From Pararge aegeria (taxonomy: Eukaryota > Arthropoda > Insecta > Lepidoptera > Nymphalidae), in the NCBI RefSeq assembly GCF_905163445.1, contig NC_053191.1, forward strand, positions 14,632,001-14,696,000: a stretch of DNA of 64,000 bases, given 5' to 3'. The translations under genes were made by a program, and so were the position numbers. The notes beneath the pieces are model-generated. The model saw only the letters and a list, made by a program, of their open reading frames with translations. It was not told the origin of the DNA and searched no databases. Shown one piece after another: positions 42,740 through 53,900 of the stretch. How positions within the stretch are numbered: position 1 is the stretch's first letter; the number at the start of each line of letters is the position of its first letter.

Positions 42740-44659
42740 AGTGATGAACAGACCAACAAGATATAAATAAATATACTACGAGAATTACGTAAACTAGCTG
42801 CTCTTCCCAGTGGTAGTAAAGCTTTCTGGTCACTCGCGAAGTCGGTCGAGGCAAACTTTTGTCGTTCTTCGCTGCCGCCCTTGCAGAAACCTGACGGGTC
42901 ATTGGCAGTGTCTGCAGCAGAAAAAGCAAATCTCCTTGCATCTCTGTTTGCGGAAAACTCGCGTCTGGATGCTGGAAGTACCCCCCCACCGCGCCTTCTA
43001 CCGTGCGACTCAGTCATGTCTGAGATCCATATACACCAGCACGAGGTCTTAAAAGCACTTCGCAACCTTGACGTGAGTAAAGCCAGTGGCCCAGATGGTA
43101 TATCTGCAGTTGTCCTGCGGAACTGTGCTCCTGAGTTGTCTCCTGTGCTGACACGCTTGTTTCGACTCTCTCTAAATTCTGCTCAAGTCCCAAAATCTTG
43201 GAAGATTGCGAATGTGCAGCCAGTACCCAAGAAAGGTAGTCGTGCGGACCCGGCCAATTACAGACCTATTGCCATCACGTCCATACTCTGTAAAACTATG
43301 GAACGTGTACTCAATAACAAGCTCCTCTCATACCTAGAAGGAAACGATCTTATATCAGACCGACAGTATGGTTTCCGTAAGAACCGGTCTACTGGTGATC
43401 TTCTAGTGTATGCCACTCATACATGGGGCGAAGCCATTGAGAAACACGGTGAGGCACTTGCTGTCTCTCTGGATATCTCCAAGGCTTTTGATCGGGTCTG
43501 GCACGGCGGCCTTCTCAGTAAGCTTTCTGCTTACGGAATACCTGCTGGCCTTTGCAGCTGGATATCTGATTTTTTGAGGGAACGGTCTTTTCGAGTGGTT
43601 GTCGATGGCCACTCTTCTAACCTCATGGCTGTCAATGCCGGTGTTCCTCAGGGATCTGTCCTCTCCGCTACTCTCTTTCTGCTACACATCAACGATCTTT
43701 TGAATCCCAATCTTTTTGGGTACGCTGATGACAGCACCGTTACGGAGAGGTACTTGTCCAGCCCTAGGGCCAGTGCTAATGATATCCTTGAGCATAGAGA
43801 GTCCTTGGTGGAGCGTATTAACTTGACTCTAAAAGAGGTGTCTGATTGGGGTGACGCCAATTTGGTTAAGTTCAATGCTGCCAAGACGCAGTCGTGTTTA
43901 TTTTCCGCAAAAAAGAGCCCTTTCACCTTGGCTCCCACTTTCCGGGGTGTATCCGTACCAATTAGCGACCATATTGAGCTCTTGGGTGTCAACATCTCAT
44001 CCAATCTCAATTTTGGCAAATGCATCGAGTCCAAAGCCAAAGTGGCAGCTAAAAAACTTGGTATCCTCAATAAGGTTAGGCGGTACTTCACGCCAGGTCA
44101 ACGCCTCGCACTGTACCAGGCTCAAGTGCGAACCTGCATGGAGTACTGTAGTCACCTGTGGGGTGGCTCTGCCAAGTACCAACTTGAAGCTTTGGATTCG
44201 GTGGATCGTCGCGCCAGGAGAATTATAGGCGACAATTCGTTAACGCAGGCGAAACTACATAGTCTCCAGCACCGACGCAATGTTGCCTGTTTATCGGTTT
44301 TTTACCGGATATACTTCGGTGAGTGTGCTCAGGAACTTCACAATCTTGTTCCCCCTTCCCCGTTTTACCACAGAACAGCGAGACACCGAGAGCGGTGGCA
44401 TCCTTATGTGGTTGATATCCCATCAACACGCACGAAACGTTTTTTATCCACGTTTCTGATACGTGCCGCTAAGATGTGGAACGCCCTCCCGGTAACTGTG
44501 TTTCCTGCCACGTATAATTTAGGTACCTTCAAGGCTAGAGTGAATAGGCTTTTTCTAGGCAAGCGTGCTCCAACCTAGACCTCATCATTGCTTTCTAACG
44601 GGCATGATTGTCGTCAAACGCTGGCCTATCGTTAATAAAAAAAAAAAAAAAAAAAAAAA
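42740..44659 (+). mobile_element. LINE retrotransposon, jockey/CR1-type, 5'-truncated
   Basis: The element consists of a reverse-transcriptase frame, a short 3' UTR (44579-44636) and a poly(A) tail of about 23 bases. The 5' end is missing: the endonuclease domain that would precede the polymerase is absent, as expected for incomplete target-primed reverse transcription. The long intact frame and pure A tail point to a recent insertion. The left edge is approximate. A SINE in opposite orientation is joined directly to the tail. Confidence 0.9.
42881..44578 (+). CDS. LINE reverse transcriptase, N-terminally truncated
   Basis: The 565-codon frame (open in frame for at least 30 codons further upstream: GSKAFWSLAKSVEANFC) has the ordered blocks of a non-LTR polymerase: KASGPDGISA, YRPIAITSILCKTMERVLN, SLDISKAFDRVWHGGLLSKL (catalytic Asp), GVPQGSVLSATLFLLHIND and GYADDSTV (YADD catalytic pair, codons near 43721-43732). 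LLGVNISSNLNF and the C-terminal RAAKMWNALPVTVFP follow. These are typical of jockey/CR1-related insect LINEs; the exact clade is not assigned. No endonuclease is present. The ATG at 42881 is simply the first in frame and not a natural start. The catalytic residues are intact, but the element cannot be autonomous. Confidence 0.9.
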   Translation: MQKPDGSLAVSAAEKANLLASLFAENSRLDAGSTPPPRLLPCDSVMSEIHIHQHEVLKALRNLDVSKASGPDGISAVVLRNCAPELSPVLTRLFRLSLNSAQVPKSWKIANVQPVPKKGSRADPANYRPIAITSILCKTMERVLNNKLLSYLEGNDLISDRQYGFRKNRSTGDLLVYATHTWGEAIEKHGEALAVSLDISKAFDRVWHGGLLSKLSAYGIPAGLCSWISDFLRERSFRVVVDGHSSNLMAVNAGVPQGSVLSATLFLLHINDLLNPNLFGYADDSTVTERYLSSPRASANDILEHRESLVERINLTLKEVSDWGDANLVKFNAAKTQSCLFSAKKSPFTLAPTFRGVSVPISDHIELLGVNISSNLNFGKCIESKAKVAAKKLGILNKVRRYFTPGQRLALYQAQVRTCMEYCSHLWGGSAKYQLEALDSVDRRARRIIGDNSLTQAKLHSLQHRRNVACLSVFYRIYFGECAQELHNLVPPSPFYHRTARHRERWHPYVVDIPSTRTKRFLSTFLIRAAKMWNALPVTVFPATYNLGTFKARVNRLFLGKRAPT

Positions 44660-44893
44660 GAATACACACATCGTCAGCTTGTCCCAAAGTAAGCGTAGCT
44701 TGTGTTATGGGTTCTAAGATGACTGATGAATATTTTTAAGAATAATAAACATATTCATAAATACAGATAAACACCCAGACATTGACAAGCATTCATGTTC
44801 ATTACACAAACAATATCCAGTTGTGGGAATCGAACCCACGGCCTTGGACTCAAAAAGCAGGGTCGCTACTCACTGGGGCAATTGGCCGTCGTC
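44660..44893 (-). mobile_element. SINE, family A, inserted at the LINE poly(A) end
   Basis: Read on the minus strand, it has the GACGGCCAATTGCCCCAGTG head, a B-box-like GGGTTCGATTCCC and the body GTGATTGTGT-type words, ending in AAGCTACGCTTACTTTGGGA. The element is reversed relative to the LINE and starts exactly where the A tract ends. Confidence 0.85.
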
Positions 44894-44907
44894 TCTCAGC
44901 TGTATAT

Positions 44908-45092
44908 TATAAAAATTTTCATCAGTCATCTTAGGACCCATAACTACTTAGGGCTAGAATGCGATGTGTCTATTGTTGTATTAAATGTTTTATATTACTT
45001 TAAAAAAAACAATCAGATATTGAAAATTTACGTTCATCACACAAACATTTTCCAGAAAGTAGGGTCGCTGCCCACTGCACCAACCGGCCTTC
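44908..45092. mobile_element. Two SINE family A fragments in opposite orientation
   Basis: A plus-strand body piece (TTTTCATCAGTCATCTTAGG, GGGCTAGAATGCGATGTG) at about 44913-44970 is followed by a minus-strand head piece (CGTTCATCACACAAACATTT, AGGGTCGCTGCCCACTGCAC) at about 45030-45092. Confidence 0.7.
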
Positions 45093-45099
45093 AATAAAA

Positions 45100-46500
45100 A
45101 TAATGTAATAAGGGTTCCGTTTTTCCAACACTAGGTTTGGAATTCTTAAATAACTTTCCTACGATGCTGTGTGAAGGAGGCAAAATGAAATACCTATTGG
45201 TATTTATAGAATTAGAGTAAGGATTTAGTTCATAACACATTAAACAATTTTTAATCTCTTTTATTCGTCTTAAAGCTATACCAATGAGCAACTACAGGTA
45301 TCTTACCACTATTATAGGAACAAACATTTAAAAAATATGTATATTTATCTATAGGTACAAATATAGCATTTGGGTAGGCTTGGATAGTGTCGCGATACAA
45401 AAATTGCGTGCCATCGTTGCATTATGGGTTCTTAATGGATTACGTAGTTTAAACAAATGCAAACATGTAGTACCTATATTTGCATTTGTTTAAACTACAT
45501 AATCATACTTTAACCAGTGATTGCGATAACGATCTGATCTTTTCTTTGAGTCTTTTTATTCTAATTGCATTTGCGTATCACACGATCTTTTAAAACTTGT
45601 ATACCATAATTTCAAGAATAGAAAATAAAAGTATTAAAATATTCTAAAAAAAACTTATTTCATTATTAATTTGTTATTTGCTTTACTTCAGTACTAAGGA
45701 ATACTACTTTAGCGTGTGCATGGATACGCACTTGATCAATTTTTATAGCAAAGGTACGAAATATGTAATATTGTTATATTAGGTACGTAACCTCAAAAAA
45801 GTTTTAACCAAAATAACTTTTTGCTAGAAATTGTGTGTACCATACACACAATTCCTATTGTTCAATTTTTATTTTGTTTTTTTTTATTTTTATCGTAAAT
45901 AAGTGTTACCATTACTATTGCGTAATTAGGCACAGTTACCCTAAAAATTTATAAAAATCTGTATTAAAAAAAATCTTTGATGTCATTCGATTAGTTTCAG
46001 TCTTCATAATATTATAATACACTTCGTCGTTAATAGACCTATACCGCCTAACTGACATTGATAGTCCTTGTAAGTACAATTTTGCAAATTTCCCAGGACT
46101 ACAGAACTAACTAAAGAAAGTAATATCATTTAGTATATAAACAGGCTGGAGCTTAGGACATTTTTGTTCGTTCTCAAACTAAGGTGTAACCTTACATACG
46201 TAATTTTCGACATTTATGTTTTCTTAACTAAGGTGTCTATCTCCAATTTCATACGTAATTTACGCGGTACTGTTTCAAATGGTTCTAGATCGTACTAATT
46301 TTACTATTTAATGCGGTGAGGGAATATCAACGACGTAATTTCAGTGTAGGGCAGCATTTTTCTAAAGCGGTGCGAGGTTTGTCGTTGAAATATTTTGGGT
46401 GCGATATTTGGTCTGACACATGCCGTTGTCGATACGAAATGTGTTATAACTCGGATTTCGGTCCTCATAGACTTTTATCTTTCTCTCTCTCTACATTGTT
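45100..46500. other. Spacer without recognised gene
   Basis: AT-rich DNA. It contains a perfect hairpin at 45444-45498 and a short 10-bp-arm hairpin (AATTGTGTGT/ACACACAATT) near 45827-45851. I see nothing else in it. Confidence 0.6.
45444..45498. repeat. Perfect hairpin, 20-bp arms
   Basis: GTAGTTTAAACAAATGCAAA at 45444-45463 is the reverse complement of 45479-45498, with a 15-base loop. Confidence 0.9.
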
Positions 46501-46514
46501 CCTCACTATGTTCC

Positions 46515-47060
46515 TCATTGCTGAGGGTCGTGACCCATTCCACTTACAACCTTTCGGACGATTTTGTGCCACTTGACTCGGCTTTTAGCAACGTGTATAG
46601 CAATATGTACTTTGGTGTCGAGAGCAGTGCGGATTGGATCCGACCAACGAATCGGGCTACGTCCTCGAGGTCTCTCACCTTCTTTGCCAGTGACCACTAC
46701 CTTTTCAAGATTGTCTCCATCTCTTCTGGCAATGTGACCGAAGTACTCGAGAATCCTCTGAAGACAGATGGTTGATAGCCTTCTTGTTATTTCTCTCTCT
46801 CTATGTAAGCTGTCTCAATATCGATGCGTTGGTCCTGTGTGCCGTCCATAGACTTTTATTTACATCCGAAATCAGCTAAATGTGGTCTCTTAAAAAAAAT
46901 CCATACCGTTATCAAACTTTTATGTTCGAAATTATATACTTAGTTCTCAGGTCAATACTTGATGTAGTGAGGAAAAGCACTTTCTTGGCTGGAAGTAGTT
47001 TAGCTTTATCCGGATTTACCTACTTTGTCTTTACTCCAGTATAACAGTTTTACATCTCTT
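46515..47060 (-). mobile_element. RTE-like LINE remnant, C-terminal part
   Basis: On the minus strand from about 46790 the frame reads RILEYFGHIARRDGDNLEKV, GERPRGRSPIRWSDPIRTA and a final VKWHKIVRKV. This is the standard end of insect LINE endonuclease-reverse transcriptases (..GHI.R......GR..RW.D.......A.DR..W). Further upstream, near 47040-46960, NPDKAKLLPAKKVLFLT is a rougher match. It is not functional. Confidence 0.7.
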
Positions 47061-47492
47061 CACTTCCTCGCACAGTTTTAGCTAATAGCCGATTCTTATT
47101 GTTTAGATTATCTACTTAAGTAAGAATATTATTACAATTAAAATTATTGTCATACCAAACACATTATGTCGTTAATAGTCCCATACGCCGTAACTAACAC
47201 AATTCAATAACGCGTAAGTACACCTGCTGATATTACTAAAAACTGATTAGAGTTTTACTTTTGACATCTCCACCATACAAGTATTATACAGCCAAGTCGA
47301 ATGTCTGTCATATTAAATTAACAGTTAAAAACCAGGGCTTGGTCTGTTACTGGCAAAAAAATCGATAAATATATTTATTTCCTAAGCGTAGACCATAAGA
47401 TATTTAGTTCATCTATTGTACTAACTATCGACTGTTATATTTGACGCGTCAAAATGAGCGCCGAACTGTATTTTTCGTTAATTCCATTACAA

Positions 47493-47580
47493 GTCAGCCC
47501 TTGACTGCAATCTCACCTGGTGGTAAGTGTTGATGCAGTCTAAGATGGTAGCGGGCAACAGGTTAGTCAGCTACTTTTAC
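47493..47580 (+). mobile_element. SINE-like repeat, family B
   Basis: CCCTTGACTGCAATCTCACC, GGTGGTAAGTGTTGATGCAG and GATGGTAGCGGGC match the copies at 50111 and 63263. Confidence 0.7.
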
Positions 47581-47987
47581 TAATTACATCCTTAAGGGAA
47601 ACTCCTAGCATATCCTCCCCATAGCTCGATGAACGACTATAAATTATTATCAGTAGGTATATAAATGTTGGGACCATTAACGACAATATTTGTGTATGTA
47701 TTTTATCTCACAAATAATCTTTTTACGGAAAACTGCCTTTCTGTAGCATATTGAATGCTAAAAAAGCCCACATTTCGGGGTCAGAGGTTACGAAACCGTA
47801 TTTTGTGACCTCAGACCCCGTTTCTGGGGAAACCATAACAAAAAATTTAAAAGATAGAAATTAATCTTTCCACGAAGTAACAAGTTTTGATTCGAGAAAT
47901 TTATTTCATATTTTCCATCACATCACATCTTTACCTTCATAGGTAATTTTTATGTCCCGTTGTATTTTATGCACAGTATTCACTTTA

Positions 47988-50900
47988 CTAACTTTTGCTA
48001 GATTGTTTTAAAAAGTTTTCTTTCTCGTACGCCAGCACGCCGTTGTTCGTCAAATTAACGGCTTTCTGTTTTTGAAAATTCATGATGGAGGGTAAAATGA
48101 ACTTTTTTAGTTTATGTGAGAATATTTGTTTTGTTATAAGATAAAATCCTAGTAATGTGGTAATGATGAAGAACCCTACTGATAACGGTGGTAGAACGTT
48201 CACCATAAAGTAGATTGTGTATCGCACATGCGTTGGGAGACCCTCTTGATTCTGGAACAAGAAAAAATTTTAACAAAAAATCGTGTGTGTACTTATGTAC
48301 ATGCGTTAGAAGTTATACTTCTTTGGCGTATCAAGATAAAAATCATTCCAAAAATTTGATCTTTCGCCTTACTTCTACGTTTGTAGAAAAAACAGCACTA
48401 ACAATAGAAAAAATCTATGTAATACGTTGAAAGTTTTATTATAACGCTTATCTAGTTGTCTCATTATCGGACAACCAAGTTTCACTCAACATTAAAATTT
48501 GAGATTTTTATAGAATTTAATCCATAATATCCCCGGATGAGCCCGCAGACTTTGGCAATTAAAAGTGTACACTGTCAAACCTTTTTTTGAAAGATTAAAA
48601 TGTTCAGGGTGTCGGTTTTTTGTGACGGTGTGCGCACATCGTAAAAATTTACTCTCATAATTTTTCCTTAACGCGCCAAAAGAAGTATAACTTTAGAAAA
48701 CAGACTTCTAAAAAAATATATGTTACACCAACTTCAATATTGTCACAAACACATATTGTCATTTCGTAAGCAATGCATATTAATGCGATATTAGTAATCG
48801 CGGTTTATTTACTGTAGTTTTTTGAAGAGTTCCGTTGTCTGCATTCGAAACTTTTCATCAGTTCTATATGAAATTTGGTAGATTCAATCATATTGCCAAA
48901 TTGACCTCTAATAGAAGCTGATGGAGACAATTTACCCACTGGAGATCCAAACAGGACCACTATCTTCAGTAATAAAGTAACGACCATAAAGAGAGATATG
49001 AAATTGGAATGGGACCATTTCGAAACAAATACTTTTCGAATAAATAAAAATTCGTCTATAGTTGGCGGGGTGGGGTTATGCCCGAACATACATTAAAGAC
49101 TAATAAAATTCTCCTTTTTCAAGAAAGTCGATTAAAAATAAAATCATAATTTCAAGGTTGTGTTGTGTGCTGCCCAACAAAGTTACTGTCTTTATTATCA
49201 AGTTGCCATTGGATAGAAGCAGGCGTTGCTTTGCCGAAATCCATGATATAGGTATTTATTATTAAAATTAAGCTTAATTTTTTAAAGTTTAATTTTAACT
49301 TAAATCTTGTTGACTTAACAATTATTGATTGTAAAGTCAACATCTCCTGAGGATTCTCCGGATTCGGAGCGAAATGTGCGTAGAGGGTACAGTAATTACT
49401 AATTCTCATAATAACAAGTGGCCAACCAATCGTCTTCATACAAAAACACTTGGTCATCACAAATTTGATATTGAAAGGTTTCGGCCCAATTCCGCCCCGG
49501 TTCGCAACTGTCCGAAAGAGCCTGATTAATGTAGTGAAAGCTAAAGCTACTTACATATTCAATCCACCCGATTGGTATGACTGTATTGGAAAATCTTAGA
49601 TAATCCGGCGAGTAGTATGCTGAGATATTGTTAATGCGCATATTGCACTGCATCCTCGCCACCGCTCGGAAAGGTATGCCGGTCATCTGGAAAATATATG
49701 TCAACTAGCTGTTGCCCGCTTCGTACGCGTTTATTATGGTTTTTTACAAATAAAAACCTAAATTATACTGCGAACATTTATAACCAAAGTCAAAGTCAAA
49801 AATATCTTTATTCAAGTAGGTCCATAGGTGGCACTTTTGATGCGTACATTAAATGAGAATTACACGAGCCTAAACCGGTTTAGTAGGTACCTCATTAGTA
49901 ATTAATAATTTTCGTTCTAGTGTTCTATCCAATAGAAGGAATTATTTTACAAGCAGAATATTATTTCAGAATAAATATTTTATATGAAACCTTCTCATGT
50001 TAACCTCTAGAGTACTCATGCCAATAATTAGGTGTTTAACCCTATTATGAAATTTAAAGAACTTCAGATTACCACCAGTTTTTTTTATTTTTTTATTCTT
50101 TTTATAGTTATCTCTTGACTGCAATCTCACCAGCTGGTAAGTGATGATGCCGTCTAAGGTAGCGGGCTAACCTGTTAGGGGTATGGCAGTTATATCAAAC
50201 CCATACATACCCCTTTTCGGTTACAAAATTCAGAAATATTAACTCCGGGGATCGAACTAGAGAACTCTACGTAAAAGAACTCACCACTTAAGGTTGTCTA
50301 AAACTTGAAAATGATGAATTAATTACAATTTTAACATATTCAATTACAGATATTTTTCATTGAAAAAAGGGTTAACACTAAACTAACCATAGAATTAAGA
50401 ACATAACAGTAACATAACACGAACTAAGAAAATAAATTTAAAATGTCGCTCGAAAATAAAAATTCATTAATTCTGTATTGCTATAGTATTATTATCTAAG
50501 TGTACCTAATCGCAGCCATATATTGAAACCTACTAATTTGAACTAAGGTGCTATGACCACAAAATTCAACTTGCTCTTAATTTTCCAGGCCAATTTAATA
50601 ACGCTCTAAAATTATTATTGTTCGAAGCAGTTTAGAAACTCACCGGTTCAACCATAACATACGAGTTATGTTTGTATCTATCCGGCTTTAGTCCTGTCAC
50701 AAATGTGTCTTTCGCAGGCGAGCCGGTGTAAAAGTGAGGGTAGGACGCTACCATGGGGAAATCTGAAAAATAAATATGTACAGTTGTATGGACAGTTTTA
50801 TGGTCTACGTAGAAACTATGACAAGAGAAAAAAGGTTTAGTTCTAGATACACACACACACATCCAAGTATATGCCTATTTTTATTTATTCAATTGCTTAA

Positions 50901-53900
50901 GTCAACTAGGTCCATATAAAAACTTAATATACCTATGATACAAAAACTAAAGAGATAAAACAACATATTATATAATACTAGATATTCCCTGCGGCTTCGC
51001 CCGCGTAAATTTCGGGACGCAGCGTACATAGTCTGCACCTATAGTCATACATGAGATTTTCGACAAACATTTTGTTATCTTTCGTAAAAAATAAATTTTT
51101 TTTAAAGTATCCTTTATTACTTCTGATACCTCTAAGAATACGTGTACAGATTCTGATTCGTGAAAGATTCATGGTGATCGGTTAAGTAGGTAGTTTTCGC
51201 GCGAAAGCGTAATAAACCAACTTACATTCACATTTATAATATTAAGGATGTGACGTCACGGTAGGGTTGCCATATGTTTTGGGTAGGTAGGTTACTTTTA
51301 TTTGAAAACTGAAATATAAGTAACTAAGTAATTTCTCCGATTCTTACCATAGAAACATTTAGAAGCGTCACTAATCCCGTCTGGCAAGGTATTTTCCATG
51401 GCATAGCAATCTGTGCTGTTCTTGACCCTATCAAACACATTCTCTGATAGATTGTATCTATATAGCGGAACTCCTTCTAGTGTTATCTCCTCTGTAATGT
51501 AAAAAAATATACTTTGACGAGGCCAAGCACTGAGAGAGTGGTGTACCGAGACATCTGCAGAGTTACGAAAGTAAAACTTTCGTAACTCTGCAGATGGTTG
51601 GTTGGTTGGTGGTTGACGTTGGTTTTTACTAATTTTTAATCAAAAACGAAGAAAACTGAAGTCTGTATGAAGGTTGTTATTACATGTTAACTAGGTTAGC
51701 CTAAGCCTTTAACTACAAAGATCTAAGAAATTTTCTGCTTTAGAAGTTACAATTTTATAATAATCTGGTCTGGTCGTCATTATAGTCTAAACCCCTGGTG
51801 CTTAATAAAAATGGATCTCGATACTGCGACACTTAACTCACCTGTTTGTTCACGTGTCCATAAATTTTTAATAAAAGATAATATATCTCGTCGGCTGCTG
51901 CGCGACGGAAACAAAAATAGAGAGCTACATCATCGTGTGGCTGTTTGAGAAAGCTGGTCGGGTCCGTCAGAAACCGAGACTGTCCTGACCAAATCGAGAT
52001 GTATGGTCATGCTAGACATGGTTGATGGTGACAGGGATCTTCACCCAAAGTTAGCGACGTAACCAGAGACAAATATAGGATAGTTAAAGTGGTAAAAGTT
52101 AAAGCTTATTTTTAGTTTTAAAAACGAAAGTATCCTTGCCATTATATAAAAGGGATTACCAAGTACCTATATGATCTATACCTGCCTAATATTTTTTTAC
52201 TAAAAATACACCTTAGTATTACAAAGGCGGTTTATTTTTGTCAATGTTTTATTGTGTATTTCGGGTGGCCATGGTCTTTCTTCATCATCAGTTTCACTTG
52301 CCCAAATTGTGCTTTTCGAAAGCAAATGCATACAAAGCTGTTTTGCCAACTTAACTATATTTACAGCGGGGATAGCCTAGAAGACTACGGCCTCACTTTC
52401 GGGCATACAAAGTTTGATCACTCACCTCTAACTTTTCAACATTATGTGCTTTCGCCCGATTAAATATCATTCGCTTTACGGTGAAAGGAAACATCGTGAG
52501 GAAACCGGCCTCTGAGTTCTTAATGTTCTCAAAGGCGTGTGAAGTCTACCAATTCGTACTTGGCCAATGGCCAGTGTGGTGCTCATTGTGAGACGTGACC
52601 CCTGCCCCGTGGGGGGCAGAAATAGGTTGATAATGATGATGATAAAAGGGTATTTTATCATCCTTGAATGTCGGTTTAAGAGTAACTCACTATCGAAGTA
52701 TAGAGGCATAAGCTTGCACACGGTTTTCCTCCAGCAATACAATACATCGTTTTTCGACAGATGCTGGTGGTACATCACGCCCTCGGTAGCTCCGAATAGG
52801 CGATCTGGACAAACCTGCAATAATTAAATAGGTGTTCTTAGCTTTATCTTTTAATCTTTTATCTATCCCCAGCTACATCCGCGTTTTTCCTTCGTTCGCT
52901 TTGTGTCAATGTTGCAGTGAGCTTAACAATTTAACATTTTAAATCAATGCAATACTGGGTCTATGTTCTACTTCTATTCAAATATAAAATTTCCGGCATA
53001 TTTACCGTTTGTATTTAAAATAAATCCATAACACTCTTTCTAGTAATAACTCTGAAAGAGTATCAAAATACTTGCACCTTGCTCACTAGATTACCGCAAT
53101 GTGGAGAGTTGAGTCAAATGTTCCGATAGTTATTTCAGTCAAAGTCTCGCGAAAGCTTCGACCAACATATTAAGAAGCTTTGTTGTTGGATCAAGGGTCG
53201 TATAGAGAAAGCAGCAGTCTTTGGAACAGCGTGTTGTATTCAGAAGAGTTACGTCACTCTAGAGCCCTGACCGCAGTTTTCTTGGGTTCGAATACCCAAG
53301 AAAACGGCGGTCAAGTAGAGGAATGTTTTTTTTTGCTTTTAACATCGTTGATAATTAAAAAACAAAGTTACTTAGAAATAAACGATACAAATAAAAAAAG
53401 AATAATTTATTTATGTTATCTGCACGGCTACCATGGGCAGGAGACAATTATATCTTCGGGGAAAGGATATAAATTAATCTTCTCCCACAGCTTTATCAAC
53501 TCTCAGAGCACTTGCACACAAGTGGAAATAATATCCAAATAATATATGTGTATAAATAAAGGGGGGTAAACTTCTCATATTCCATGTTCAAGTGATTTAG
53601 CAGGTGGGCACGTTAATTATATTCCTTCTCAGGGGATATAATCGGGGGATATAATTTTTATCTCCCGCCCGTGCTAGCCCTGCAGAAGTTACTGTTAGGG
53701 ATATATACACACTGGCAAAGCAGTGGTCTCTAGTAATAAATAATTTTGTTATATATGTATAGAACTCACATCCGGGTCATATCCAGAGATCTGTGACAAA
53801 CCTCGAACTTTATCGATTTTGAAAAAATCGTGGTGTCCCCATTGCGGTCCAATTTTCACGGTTATGTCGTCAACAAAATCAGCATACACCTGTAAAAACG

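Noticed and set aside
43648..44429. Several antisense and off-frame open frames within the LINE
   Set aside because: They overlap the intact reverse-transcriptase frame and resemble nothing known.
49152..49460. 102-codon minus-strand frame next to a CD36-type exon
   Set aside because: It lies within the repeat shared with 16085-16365 and lacks splice-compatible links to the gene.
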